Source: Bradyrhizobium oligotrophicum S58 (GTDB lineage Bacteria; Pseudomonadota; Alphaproteobacteria; Rhizobiales; Xanthobacteraceae). From it: a stretch of 64,000 bases of DNA. Below are positions 16,989 through 25,425 of this stretch, in pieces. The notes beneath the pieces are model-generated. The model made no database searches. It worked only from the letters and a program-made list of their open reading frames with translations, and was not told the origin of the DNA. Each line of letters starts with the position of its first letter. Position 1 is the stretch's first letter. The position numbers and the translations under genes were made by a program. The stretch is taken from positions 7,349,001 to 7,413,000 of the forward strand of contig NC_020453.1 of NCBI RefSeq assembly GCF_000344805.1, in the 5' to 3' direction.

Positions 16989-18101
16989 ATGTCACTTCGA
17001 TCATCATTCAAATCTGCCTTTTATGAATTGCTGACGCTGTCCGTCACGGTGTCGTTGCTCTCGTTCGCCGCTGCCGCGCCAAGCCTTGCGCACGACCATG
17101 ACGATGACGACGACAGCTATACGATTGGCCTGTGGGGCGACCTGCCCTACTCCACGCTGCAGGCGACCGTCGGCGTCCCGAACCTGATCGCGGACATGAA
17201 CGCTCACCGGCTGAAATTCACGGCACATGACGGCGACCTGAAGCAGGGCTCCAATTCCGCCTGCGACGCCGGCCTCTATGCCCAGGCGCTCGCCTTCTTC
17301 AACAGCCTCGAGGCACCGGCGATGTTCACGCCGGGCGACAACGACTGGGTCGATTGCGATCGCCCCTCGAATGGCGGCTTCAACTCGCGCGACCGGCTCG
17401 ACTACGAGCGCAAGGTGTTCTTCTCGACGCCGTTCTCGCTCGGCCAGCGCAAGCTACGCCAAGAGGTGCAGACCGATCCGTTGTGTCTCAGCGCCAACGG
17501 CACCAAGATCGGCTGCGTCGAGAATCGCCGCTGGACTGTTGGCCGTGTCACCTATGCAACGCTGAACGTCCAGGGATCCTGCAACAATCTCTGCGACACC
17601 AATCCCGATCCGGACGAGTACAACGCGCGCAACGCGGCCGTCATTCTCTGGATGCAGCAGACCTTTGCAGAAGCCAAGAAGCGCAATTCGGCCGCGGTGA
17701 TGTTCATCACCCAGGGCAATCCCGGCTGGGACCAGGCAGACCCGACGCGCGCGCCGCTGCGCGATCCCAAGACGCTCGCCGAAACCGACGGGCAGCCCGA
17801 TGGCTTCGTCAGCTTGCTGACTGCGCTGCGCGCCGAAGTTGAGGCATTCCGCAAGCCGGTCGCCTACGTCCACGGCGATTCCCACTACTTCCGGATCGAC
17901 CAGCCGTTCCTCAACAGTACCGGCCAGCGGCTGGAGAACTTCGTCCGCGTCGAAACGTTCGGCGACAACCAGGGCAATGGCAACAACGACGTCCGCTGGC
18001 TCAAGGTGACCGTCGATCCGCGCAGCCGCGACGTGTTCTACTTCCAGCCCGTCACGGTCCCCGCGAACCGCACCGCCGTGCCGGCGCCAACCCGCAACTG
18101 A
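16989..18101 (+). CDS. exported calcineurin-like metallophosphoesterase
   Basis: 370 residues from ATG 16989, with a GGGGGAT site upstream; a signal peptide ends at SLAHD. The mature protein begins with a short His/Asp-rich run (HDHDDDDD). Metallophosphoesterase metal motifs appear in order: the Asp of GLWGDLPY (about residue 50), GDLK (about 82), GDND (about 116) and GDSHYF (about 296). It lies downstream of the PLC-like enzyme, in the same direction, and has PHO-like repeats upstream. It is a likely extracellular or periplasmic phosphatase, and may be secreted by the T2SS. Substrate unknown. Confidence 0.8.
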   Translation: MSLRSSFKSAFYELLTLSVTVSLLSFAAAAPSLAHDHDDDDDSYTIGLWGDLPYSTLQATVGVPNLIADMNAHRLKFTAHDGDLKQGSNSACDAGLYAQALAFFNSLEAPAMFTPGDNDWVDCDRPSNGGFNSRDRLDYERKVFFSTPFSLGQRKLRQEVQTDPLCLSANGTKIGCVENRRWTVGRVTYATLNVQGSCNNLCDTNPDPDEYNARNAAVILWMQQTFAEAKKRNSAAVMFITQGNPGWDQADPTRAPLRDPKTLAETDGQPDGFVSLLTALRAEVEAFRKPVAYVHGDSHYFRIDQPFLNSTGQRLENFVRVETFGDNQGNGNNDVRWLKVTVDPRSRDVFYFQPVTVPANRTAVPAPTRN

Positions 18102-18119
18102 CGTTCATCGCATCTGCCC

Positions 18120-18144
18120 GGTCGTCCAGCCTCGCTGGACGACC
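18120..18144 (+). terminator. perfect hairpin between convergent genes
   Basis: An 11-base perfect stem (18120-18130 with 18134-18144) with a 3-base loop lies 18 bases after the metallophosphoesterase stop and downstream of the leftward 11-gene operon. It lacks a T run on either strand but could act in both directions. Confidence 0.55.
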
Positions 18145-18289
18145 TCCCACTGGTCGAGCCAGCCGGTTGATCGCCGATGCCGTCCCCTCTCGCCGAGGAG
18201 GCCATCGACGCACGATCGAACTGCGCGGCCGTAGTCCCGTTAGGAGCGCTCATTTGAGACTGTAGACGCAATCGCTCCCTGAAGGCTGC

Positions 18290-18778
18290 TCAACGGCGCC
18301 CGACGCCTGAAGGGAAGATTGCCGTAGGTCGATAGGGCACGACCGACCGTCCGAAATTTGCACCATATTGCTGCCGGACCGCGGGGATGTTCACGGTGCC
18401 GACCTTGAGATCGGACGAGCTCGCGTCGATCGGCGGCTGGTTGCTGAGCGGATTGACGGCGTCAACCTTGCGCTTGAGGCTCTCGTTGATGCAGCCGAAT
18501 GAGCCCTGCTGTCCGGAGGCACTGCCCGTACAGCGCTCGGGCTTGTCGCCGGGCGTCGGCGTGCGTCCGCCCAGCACCGGAGCCGCGGCGGCGTCCCCTT
18601 GTCCCGGCAACAGCGGACTGGCGGGCGGGCGATCCGGCAGATCCACCGTCACCGGAGGAAGCAGTTGCGGCTCGGCAGCCATGGACGGCACGCCGACGAG
18701 CGACAGCATGGCAACGGCAACGGCAACAATCGCTGATGTCGACATTGGCTGCCAGCGCGCGCGGAGCATCGGCATCAT
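18290..18778 (-). CDS. small exported protein of unknown function
   Basis: 162 residues. The ATG at 18778 overlaps the stop of the transglycosylase gene (ATGA) and has a GGGGAG ribosome site. A signal peptide with core AIVAVAVAMLSLVGVPSMAA is followed by a proline-rich, low-complexity mature part with two cysteines (RCTGSASGQQ and GCINES) that could form a disulphide. I do not recognise the family. It is the last gene of the leftward two-partner-secretion operon and next to a lytic transglycosylase, so a cell-envelope role is likely. Confidence 0.6.
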   Translation of the reverse strand: MMPMLRARWQPMSTSAIVAVAVAMLSLVGVPSMAAEPQLLPPVTVDLPDRPPASPLLPGQGDAAAAPVLGGRTPTPGDKPERCTGSASGQQGSFGCINESLKRKVDAVNPLSNQPPIDASSSDLKVGTVNIPAVRQQYGANFGRSVVPYRPTAIFPSGVGRR

Positions 18779-19635
18779 CTCCCCGCGCGCGCCTGCACGA
18801 CCAGCGTGCTCAGCCTGGCATTCAGGGATGCCAGATCGAGGCGGCCGATCATCGGCGGCGCGATCAGGCAGCGGCGGCCGCAGGCGCCGCCCGCCCGCAC
18901 AGCGCTGCTCGAAGCGATACTGCCTGGGGCTCCAAAGGTCGGCGTCGGAACCTCACCCGTCACCGCAAAACCGCGCGCGGCGAGCTTGGCCCACACCGCC
19001 AGGCAGTAGTTCACCGAGAGATAGGAGAACCGCGTCTCGCCATGGCCGGCACGGTATTTCATCATCGCCGTGCAGAGATCCCCGCCGGCCAGACGCCAAG
19101 CCTGGGCCAAATACAGCACGCCATAATGAATGTTGGTCTCGGGCGCTGCGAGCTCGGCATTGCTACCGACAAATCCCAGCATCCGCGCCGTCGACGGCAT
19201 GATCTGCATCAGGCCGATCTCGCCGGAGCCGCCGATGGCGTCGGGGTTGTAGCCGCTTTCAACGCCCATGACCGCCTCTGCGATCTCCGGCGCAAGTCCC
19301 GATCGTCCAGCTTCCTTGGCGATCAACGCTCGGTAGGTGCCGAGCGCCTCAGATTGACCTCCGGTCGATACGGGGCCGACGGAAGCAGCCGAGGATGATC
19401 CTGGCTTTGCGAGCACGGCAACGGCTGATGGTGAGGCGACGACGATTGGCGTCGGCTCGGCGCTGGCAGCCCGGTCGTGCGCGCCGAACCCCTCGGCGGC
19501 CGGCTCGGCTTTTAGCGACGTGACGACCCCGGCCGCCGACAGCGCGACCGCGAGTGCAACCATGCGGAGGCTGCGCTGACTGCACCGCTTGGCCGCGCTC
19601 GGCCTGCCCGAACCAATGCTCGCCCTGTCCGCCAT
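18775..19635 (-). CDS. lytic transglycosylase (SLT domain)
   Basis: 286 residues. An N-terminal signal or anchor region (about residues 25-40) and a low-complexity linker precede an SLT fold at about residues 100-210. The catalytic Glu lies in VMGVESGYNPDAIG, followed by the family motifs GEIGLMQIMPSTA, NIHYGVLYLAQ and MMKYRAGHGE. It cleaves peptidoglycan, and such enzymes open the wall for envelope-spanning machines. Position within the TPS/TonB operon, 5 bases after the YbjN-like gene, suggests it makes room for the secretion or TonB complex. Confidence 0.85.
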   Translation of the reverse strand: MADRASIGSGRPSAAKRCSQRSLRMVALAVALSAAGVVTSLKAEPAAEGFGAHDRAASAEPTPIVVASPSAVAVLAKPGSSSAASVGPVSTGGQSEALGTYRALIAKEAGRSGLAPEIAEAVMGVESGYNPDAIGGSGEIGLMQIMPSTARMLGFVGSNAELAAPETNIHYGVLYLAQAWRLAGGDLCTAMMKYRAGHGETRFSYLSVNYCLAVWAKLAARGFAVTGEVPTPTFGAPGSIASSSAVRAGGACGRRCLIAPPMIGRLDLASLNARLSTLVVQARAGR

Positions 19636-19640
19636 GCGCG

Positions 19641-20168
19641 CTATCGGGCCGGATGAGCCGCGCCCGCATCGACAATGTGGCCGTTTGCGGCGGCCGGCAT
19701 CGTTGCAGTTTCCGCAACGTCAGCCTGCCTCGGCCTGGCAAGGGCCGCGAACTCTTCGCGAAGGAACGTCACGAGCTGCTGCACGAGCTGATCCCAAATC
19801 TCGATCTGCCCACGCAGATGGTTCGGCGAAACACCGCCCGCCAGGGAGACATCGAACGACAGCGCCAGGAAAGGCGGGCTGAACTGCAGCCGCGCGAAGC
19901 GGCGTGTCGCGTTCCAGCGATTGACGAGATCCAGCGGCATCTCACCCTGCACATGCAGGACCGCAATCAGCGCGAGATCGACAAAGACCTGCTCGTCACC
20001 GGGCTGCATGTTGCCTGGACGAATATCGAATGCGATCCCGTTGGTCGCAGAGCGCAGATAGGCGAGGCTCGCCGCGGGATCCATCAGCGTTTCCACCCGA
20101 TAGCCGGCGAGCTGGAACAGCTCGCGCAGCCGGTCGAGGCACAGCCTGTCGATGATGGTCTCGGACAT
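19641..20168 (-). CDS. YbjN-like protein
   Basis: 175 residues from ATG 20168, preceded by GGAG with good spacing; an in-frame ATG at 20198 has no ribosome site. The sequence reads as the YbjN / type III chaperone-like fold: two N-terminal helices (DRLRELFQLAGYRVETL), then strands with NGIAFDIRPGN, a central NRWNATRRFARLQF and a C-terminal helix WDQLVQQLVTFLREEF. No signal peptide, so it is likely cytoplasmic, perhaps a chaperone-type helper. Family functions are poorly known. Its position in the operon between PpiC and the transglycosylase is the main clue. Confidence 0.65.
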   Translation of the reverse strand: MSETIIDRLCLDRLRELFQLAGYRVETLMDPAASLAYLRSATNGIAFDIRPGNMQPGDEQVFVDLALIAVLHVQGEMPLDLVNRWNATRRFARLQFSPPFLALSFDVSLAGGVSPNHLRGQIEIWDQLVQQLVTFLREEFAALARPRQADVAETATMPAAANGHIVDAGAAHPAR

Positions 20169-20226
20169 CAGGAGCTCCGTAGCAGAAAAGAAGGACATGC
20201 CGGGATGACGGGCGGAAATCGCGGAG

Positions 20227-21282
20227 CTATCTCGCGGCCGAAACCTGCTCGCTGAGCAGGTTCGACAACGCGAGCTCGTTGATGACCGGCGGATGCTGTT
20301 TCACGAGTTCAGCGAGATAGGCACGCCGCAGCGCGCTCGCGCGCTCGTTGCGCATCTGCTGCACCAGCGCGTCACGGACTTCCGGCAGAGTCCGCGTGTA
20401 GGCGGCCTTGGTGTCCACCAGCTTGATGATGTGCCAGCCATCGTCGAGCTTGATCGGCTCCGACACCGCGCTCTTGGCGAGCTCCATCACCGCGGTGCGG
20501 ATCTCCGGCCGGATCTGGCTTTCGACGATCCAGCCCAGATCGCCGCCGTTCTTGACGTCGCTGCTGTCGTTGGCGAAGGCAGCGAAATCAGCGCCCGGCG
20601 CCTTCAGCTTGCGTTGGATGTCCTCGACCGTCTTCTTGCTCTTGTCCTCGGCCGCCTTGTTGGCGTCCTTCGCCAGCGCCACGAAGATCTGCGCCAGCTG
20701 GAACTGGCGCGGCATCAGCAAGGCCGCGCGATTGGCGTCATAGACCTTCTGCAGTTCATCATCGCTGGGGAAGCCAGCCGGCGGGGTCGACACCGACTGC
20801 AGATACAATTCCACGACGGCGTTCTCACGCACGCGGTCGAGCTGCTCGGCAATGCCCGGCTGCTGATCCCACTTCCTGGCGACGACCTCCTGCAGCACGA
20901 TCCGATTGGCCAGCATCATGCGCACGGCCTGACTGAGCAGGCTGGGATCCTGTCCGAACGCGGCGCGTTCGCGCGGACCAAGCGCTGCGACATAGCCGCG
21001 GATCTCGTCAGCAGACACGTTGGTGCCGCCGACGCGGGCAATGACGTCGTCGCCAGCGCTCTTGACCGGCGCAGCGCTCTGCCCTGCGCCTGAAGCTGGA
21101 GCTTGCGCCGCCGTCGCCGCACCCGGCGCGGCGGGCTTCGGCTTGACGGCCGTCGGCGCAGCGCTGCGCGGCGGAGCGGTCTGGGCCGAAACGGTCAAGG
21201 GGACCAAGCCCAGCGCCGCGGCGAACATGGAAGCCTGGAATGAGCGCATCCGGACTGCGCTGCCGAACGATGAAGAGCTCAT
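20227..21282 (-). CDS. periplasmic PpiC/SurA-like peptidyl-prolyl isomerase
   Basis: 351 residues, ATGA overlap with the coiled-coil gene upstream. Signal peptide ends at VSAQT, followed by an Ala/Pro-rich linker. A SurA-like N-terminal helical region comes next (about residues 80-190, with LLSQAVRMMLANRIVLQEVV). The parvulin domain spans about residues 195-300 (MPRQFQLAQIFVAL to SEPIKLDDGWHIIKLVD), and a C-terminal helix completes it. It should act as a holding chaperone in the periplasm. In this operon the natural clients are the porin, the TpsB barrel or the giant TpsA in transit. Confidence 0.87.
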   Translation of the reverse strand: MSSSSFGSAVRMRSFQASMFAAALGLVPLTVSAQTAPPRSAAPTAVKPKPAAPGAATAAQAPASGAGQSAAPVKSAGDDVIARVGGTNVSADEIRGYVAALGPRERAAFGQDPSLLSQAVRMMLANRIVLQEVVARKWDQQPGIAEQLDRVRENAVVELYLQSVSTPPAGFPSDDELQKVYDANRAALLMPRQFQLAQIFVALAKDANKAAEDKSKKTVEDIQRKLKAPGADFAAFANDSSDVKNGGDLGWIVESQIRPEIRTAVMELAKSAVSEPIKLDDGWHIIKLVDTKAAYTRTLPEVRDALVQQMRNERASALRRAYLAELVKQHPPVINELALSNLLSEQVSAAR

Positions 21283-21872
21283 GGTGCTGCCTTCTGATCG
21301 AGTATCTTGTCTTGCAGGTCCTGAATGGCGTTCTGGATCTCGACGCGCCGCAAGCCGAGAATGGGCTCACGCGCCACGATTGTGTCGCCGATGGTGACAC
21401 TTTGATAACGCTGCAGCAGGTCCTGACCGTGTTTGACCAGCTGCGTGTTCTTGGCGACACAACTATCGGTCGATGCCTTGTAGAGCTTGGCCTCGGCCTC
21501 GAACTTCGCGCGCGCCGCGTCGCGATCGCGGGCGACGTTGGCTGCCTCCTCATAGGCGGCCTTCCATTTCTCGAGCGTTTCGTCGCGTTCCGCCAGGCGA
21601 CGGTTGAACTCCTCCGTCGTCTCCCGTTCCCGCTTCTCGACCCGGCGGGTCTCGGCCTTCGCGCCCTCGATCTGCGCCTTGGCGGCCGCCTTCTCTTTTT
21701 CCGCATCGGCAAGCTTCGCCTGCAGGGCGGCCCGCTGATCCTCCAATTGCCGGGTCTGCAACGTCGCGGCGCGCAAGGCCTCGCGCAGCTTGTCGGCGTC
21801 GCCGTCGGCGCAGGCAGATCCGATGAATCCGAGGAAGGCTGCTATGCTCAAGATGATGGTACGCTTGGCCAT
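21279..21872 (-). CDS. periplasmic coiled-coil protein
   Basis: 197 residues. Signal peptide MAKRTIILSIAAFLGFIGSACA; a lipobox is not convincing although a Cys sits near the cleavage site. About 100 residues of continuous charged coiled coil follow (heptads rich in Ala, Glu, Lys), then a short C-terminal domain with one Cys (STDSCVAKN) and VEIQNAIQDLQDKIL. No enzyme motif. It starts 3 bases after the porin stop, so the two are co-translated. It may be a periplasmic spacer or a partner of the porin or PpiC protein. Confidence 0.65.
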   Translation of the reverse strand: MAKRTIILSIAAFLGFIGSACADGDADKLREALRAATLQTRQLEDQRAALQAKLADAEKEKAAAKAQIEGAKAETRRVEKRERETTEEFNRRLAERDETLEKWKAAYEEAANVARDRDAARAKFEAEAKLYKASTDSCVAKNTQLVKHGQDLLQRYQSVTIGDTIVAREPILGLRRVEIQNAIQDLQDKILDQKAAP

Positions 21873-21875
21873 GGC

Positions 21876-23723
21876 TCAGAACCTCGCGTTGAGATCGACC
21901 TGGACAACGTCGACGGCGTAGGGAACGCCCGCAATGCTGTTCGCGCTCATCCAGCGCAATGAGGCCCATACATTGTCGCTGATGCCGACATTGCCGCCGA
22001 TGAAGTAGCCTTTGAGATTGGTGCCGCCGAGACCGAAGTCGGAGTCCACAAAGGCGTCGATCGTTGCATCCGATTGAAGATATTTGTAACCGGCATGCAC
22101 GTTCCAGTCGCCCAACTTCTTGATCTCGTTGTAGCCGACTGTCAGACGCGCAAGCCAGCCTGTAGAGCCACCAACATAAGGCGCGGGCGCTCCGGCGGCT
22201 GGCGAACTGCCGAAGTTGTTGACGGCCACAGCGGCGACAGCGCTGCGGTTGAAGGCCGAGTTCCAGATATATTCGCCGTCCAGCACAACGTGCACAGGAT
22301 GGAAGGTTGCGAGATCGACTTGGCCAGTGGCCACCACCGGCCTGAACTGGCTGGCGAGGCCATAATATTGATAGTCTGCCCAACCGGTTGAAATGACCTG
22401 AAAGCTGCGTAGCCCCATATAGGTATTGCCCTTCTGGGCAAACGACGGGCGCAGCATATCGGTGTCGCAACTATCCGCCGTTCCGACGACTTGGCACACG
22501 CTCGAGAGCCGGCCCTGAACGTTTTCGAAGTCGTAATAGGCGACGGCCACGCGCAGGTTTGCGTCATCGGCGACTTTCGCCCCGAAGCCGAGCTGGCCAC
22601 CGAAAAGCCACTTGTTCGCGCTTCGCAGTTTGATCGGCGCCGAAATCGACGGGTCGAACGTATTCAAGCCGGCGTTCAGATCCGTGTTGTAGATCGGGAA
22701 CGCCCCAGCCACCGCGAACGGCTTGAAGCCGTCAGCTACTCGATATTTTGCCTGAACGGCGAAACCATCGAAGCCGAGATCCTTGTACCAGACGAGATCG
22801 GTCGGGGACCAGAACGGATTGTCAAAGCGCCCTCCCGACAGGACGAGGCCATCATCCCAAGCCTGGTACTTCAGATAAGCTCGGTCGAGCCACAGGGAAT
22901 ATTTCGAGAAATTTCCGCCATTGGAACTTGCCCCGAGCGACTGATTGGTCGACACCGGCGACCCGCTTTCCCCGGTCGCGATGCGCAAGCCGGCAGTGAA
23001 CCCCTCATAAATGTCGGCATCCATGCCGAGCCGCGCCCGGAAACGAAAGCGGTCTCGGTTTTGGCTGGTGTTATATGTCGGTGGGAAGTAGGGATTCGGG
23101 ACAGTGCCATTGCCCTCGAGAAACGGCGAGCCCGTGTTGATCGCATTGTAGCTCTGCAATGGGCCGTTACCCGATGGAAAGTAATCTCCTTCGTGGCGAA
23201 GCCGAATGTCCCCATAAAATCTAATGCGCTGTGCCCATTCCGGATATTTTCCGGGCGACGCCCAGTTCTCCTGCTCGGCCTTCGCCATCACCTCGCGCTT
23301 GATGTCCTCGCGCAGCTGCCGTTTGACGACTTCGGGCACATAGGTGACGTGGCGCGTGCCATTGGGCTCGGTCGCGGCCGCCGCGGCATTGGCCGCCTTG
23401 GCGGCTTCTTCCGCTCTGGTCGAAGCGTTCTTCGCTGCTTGGCGCGCGATGTAGGCCTCGTCGTCGGCCTGCTTGATCAGGCCAGCCGCCTGCTCTTCGG
23501 TGAGGACGCCCTGCTTGACGAGGAGATGAACGAGATTGATCGTCGCATTGGGAGACGTCGGCTTTGCATCCGACAGTCTCGGCTTGCTCGCTCCGCCTCT
23601 GCTTTCCGATGCAGCTGCTTGACCGGTGGCCTGGCCAAATGCCGGGGCGGCACAGCCCAACGCCGCGACCGAGGCGGCGATCAGGAGCGCACATCGGCGT
23701 GCATTTGGAAGAGTCTCGAACAT
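21876..23723 (-). CDS. putative outer-membrane porin with N-terminal coiled coil
   Basis: 615 residues, ATG 23723 with a GGGGACG site. Signal peptide ends at AFGQA. A helical N-terminal part (about residues 60-165) includes HLLVKQGVLTEEQAAGLI and an Ala-rich coiled coil. A long beta-barrel domain follows, beginning RIRFYGDIRLRHEGDYF and ending in the aromatic terminus VDLNARF expected of outer-membrane proteins. This matches the putative porin family (Porin_5). Located directly after tonB, it might be the TonB-dependent or size-selective channel of this system. Its substrate is unknown. Confidence 0.8.
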   Translation of the reverse strand: MFETLPNARRCALLIAASVAALGCAAPAFGQATGQAAASESRGGASKPRLSDAKPTSPNATINLVHLLVKQGVLTEEQAAGLIKQADDEAYIARQAAKNASTRAEEAAKAANAAAAATEPNGTRHVTYVPEVVKRQLREDIKREVMAKAEQENWASPGKYPEWAQRIRFYGDIRLRHEGDYFPSGNGPLQSYNAINTGSPFLEGNGTVPNPYFPPTYNTSQNRDRFRFRARLGMDADIYEGFTAGLRIATGESGSPVSTNQSLGASSNGGNFSKYSLWLDRAYLKYQAWDDGLVLSGGRFDNPFWSPTDLVWYKDLGFDGFAVQAKYRVADGFKPFAVAGAFPIYNTDLNAGLNTFDPSISAPIKLRSANKWLFGGQLGFGAKVADDANLRVAVAYYDFENVQGRLSSVCQVVGTADSCDTDMLRPSFAQKGNTYMGLRSFQVISTGWADYQYYGLASQFRPVVATGQVDLATFHPVHVVLDGEYIWNSAFNRSAVAAVAVNNFGSSPAAGAPAPYVGGSTGWLARLTVGYNEIKKLGDWNVHAGYKYLQSDATIDAFVDSDFGLGGTNLKGYFIGGNVGISDNVWASLRWMSANSIAGVPYAVDVVQVDLNARF

Positions 23724-23761
23724 CGTCCCCAGTCCTTTTAGTTCGTCATGTTTGACGGAAA

Positions 23762-24517
23762 TCAGCTCGGCCGGCTCGCGGTGACACGCGTCACGATCGG
23801 CATCGGCATGTCCTTCGGCGGCGGCTGGCGTAGCGTCAGGTTGCCGAGCACGTCTTCGCGCAGCGCCTGATCCAGCGCCGCATCACCCGTGGACGAGAGC
23901 AACTGCACCCGGCTGACTCGTCCGGAGCTGTCGGCCCACAAGCTGACCTGCACGCGGATGACTGCCTTCTTGGTCTTGTCGTTGGCGCGCAGCGCCGACT
24001 CGATCTGCTGCTGAATGATCGCCGCGTACCAGCCCCACCGGCTGCCACCGCCGCCTCCACCACTGCCATAGGGACTGCCGCCGGGCTTGCCGCCGAGGCC
24101 GAACAGGTCGCCGGGGCCGGTCGCCTTCGCATCGAGCGACAGCGGGCCCGGTGGCTGATCGTCCTCGGCGTCCTTGATCGGCTTGTCCTGCCGCGTGTCG
24201 ACCGGCTTCTCCTCTTTGAACTCGGGCTCCGCCATTTTCGGCTGCTCGATCATCTTCTGCTCAACCGGCGGCGCCACCTTCGGGGGCGGAGGCGGTGGAG
24301 GCGGCGGTGTAATCTTGAGCAGCGTGATCTCGTGAACCTGACGCGGCGGAGGCGGCTGGTCGCGTTGGGCGAGGACCCAATAGGCGACGCCGCCCAACGG
24401 CAATGCGATCGCGGTGATCGTCGCGGCAAAACGCAGCGACGAGCCCAGCCGATTCGGCTGCGCGTCAGGTCGCGCCAAGTTGACCGCTGCCTGTGTGCTG
24501 CTCTCGAGCTTGTTCAC
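23762..24517 (-). CDS. tonB: TonB-type energy transducer
   Basis: 251 residues, GTG start overlapping the stop of the preceding small gene (GTGA). One membrane anchor (about residues 28-50), then a proline-rich periplasmic stretch with nine consecutive prolines, Lys/Glu repeats, a glycine-rich hinge and a C-terminal TonB domain (WYAAIIQQQIESALRAND, then IRVQVSLWADSSGRVSRVQ). It would carry proton-motive energy from ExbB/ExbD to an outer-membrane partner. It sits in an operon with exbB-like, exbD, tpsB and porin genes, pointing to a dedicated rather than iron-uptake role. Confidence 0.87.
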   Translation of the reverse strand: MNKLESSTQAAVNLARPDAQPNRLGSSLRFAATITAIALPLGGVAYWVLAQRDQPPPPRQVHEITLLKITPPPPPPPPPKVAPPVEQKMIEQPKMAEPEFKEEKPVDTRQDKPIKDAEDDQPPGPLSLDAKATGPGDLFGLGGKPGGSPYGSGGGGGGSRWGWYAAIIQQQIESALRANDKTKKAVIRVQVSLWADSSGRVSRVQLLSSTGDAALDQALREDVLGNLTLRQPPPKDMPMPIVTRVTASRPS

Positions 24518-24867
24518 GACAAGCCCCCGTCCGACCGGGGCTCGCCATGGCGCTCGGCCATGTATTGCAGCACGAACTTCACCAACATGGCGAAATCCGG
24601 CGTCTCGAACGTGATCTTCGAATCCGGCGCGGCGGCGATCTTCAGAAGGAATGCCTCGGGCTGTTGGCGGACCTCGACATAAGCATCGCGATCGATCGAC
24701 AATCGCGGCCGCAGACCATGCACCATGGTCATCAGGAACGGATCGCTTTCGTCCTCACCACGGACGTAGAGGTCGCGCAATGTCGGCACCAGGCTGGCGA
24801 GCAACGCCTCGCTGCGGACCGGAAACGGCAGCACCGCCGCAGGCTCGTCGCAGTCGGCCAGCGACAT
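24514..24867 (-). CDS. small cytoplasmic protein between exbD and tonB
   Basis: 117 residues from ATG 24867, which has a strong GGAGGG site. An in-frame ATG at 24996 would add 43 mostly basic residues and lacks a ribosome site. Sequence is soluble with no signal peptide; it reads as an alpha/beta domain (LVPTLRDLYVRGEDESDPF, LRPRLSIDRDAYVEV, DFAMLVKFVLQYMAE). I do not recognise the family. It is tightly coupled to tonB by a GTGA overlap, so it is probably a dedicated cytoplasmic component of the TonB/ExbBD module. Confidence 0.6.
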   Translation of the reverse strand: MSLADCDEPAAVLPFPVRSEALLASLVPTLRDLYVRGEDESDPFLMTMVHGLRPRLSIDRDAYVEVRQQPEAFLLKIAAAPDSKITFETPDFAMLVKFVLQYMAERHGEPRSDGGLS

Positions 24868-25015
24868 CGTTTTCCCTCCGGATCGCGCCGGCATCATTTG
24901 CATCCGTCGACGCCCGACGAGTTCACGCATCTGCACGAGCACGCCATCCTGAGGACGACGCGAGCCGGGCGGTGGAGAGGGAGGCAATTTGCGCATGTGA
25001 TCCAGCCCGCCTCGA

Positions 25016-25420
25016 TCACTTCACCAGCGGCTTGGTCGCAAGCCCGACCTGGGTCAGGCCGATGCGGCCCAGCAGGTCGAGCACGTCCATCACGCTCTGA
25101 TACTGCGCCTGCGCATCGCCGCGCAGCACCACCGGAAATTCCGGCGTCAACGCCTTCTGCTGGATCAGGCGCTGCTCGAGCTCCGGCAAGGTCACCGGAA
25201 TCGTATCGAGGAAGATCTTGCCGTCATTGGCGACGGTGATCGCCTTGGTCGTCTGCGTCGCGAGGCTCGGCGCCGCCGACGCCTTCGGCAGGTTGACCTT
25301 CTGGCCCTGCACAGTTGCCGTGGTCATGATGATGAAGATCACCAGCAGCACGTAGGCGAGATCCAACATCGGCGTGATGTTGATATCGTCGTAGGGCTTG
25401 GAGTCGGCGTTGATCTGCAT
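25016..25420 (-). CDS. exbD: ExbD/TolR-type proton channel subunit
   Basis: 134 residues, starting 5 bases after the exbB-like gene. It begins with a short cytoplasmic head (SKPYDDINITPMLDLAYVLLVIFIIM) containing the essential membrane Asp of the ExbD/TolR family in PMLDLAYVLL. The periplasmic domain ends DLLGRIGLTQVGLATKP. With ExbB it forms the motor that energises TonB. The close linkage with tpsB is unusual for iron transport and typical of the PdtB-type loci. Confidence 0.92.
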   Translation of the reverse strand: MQINADSKPYDDINITPMLDLAYVLLVIFIIMTTATVQGQKVNLPKASAAPSLATQTTKAITVANDGKIFLDTIPVTLPELEQRLIQQKALTPEFPVVLRGDAQAQYQSVMDVLDLLGRIGLTQVGLATKPLVK

Positions 25421-25425
25421 GACCG

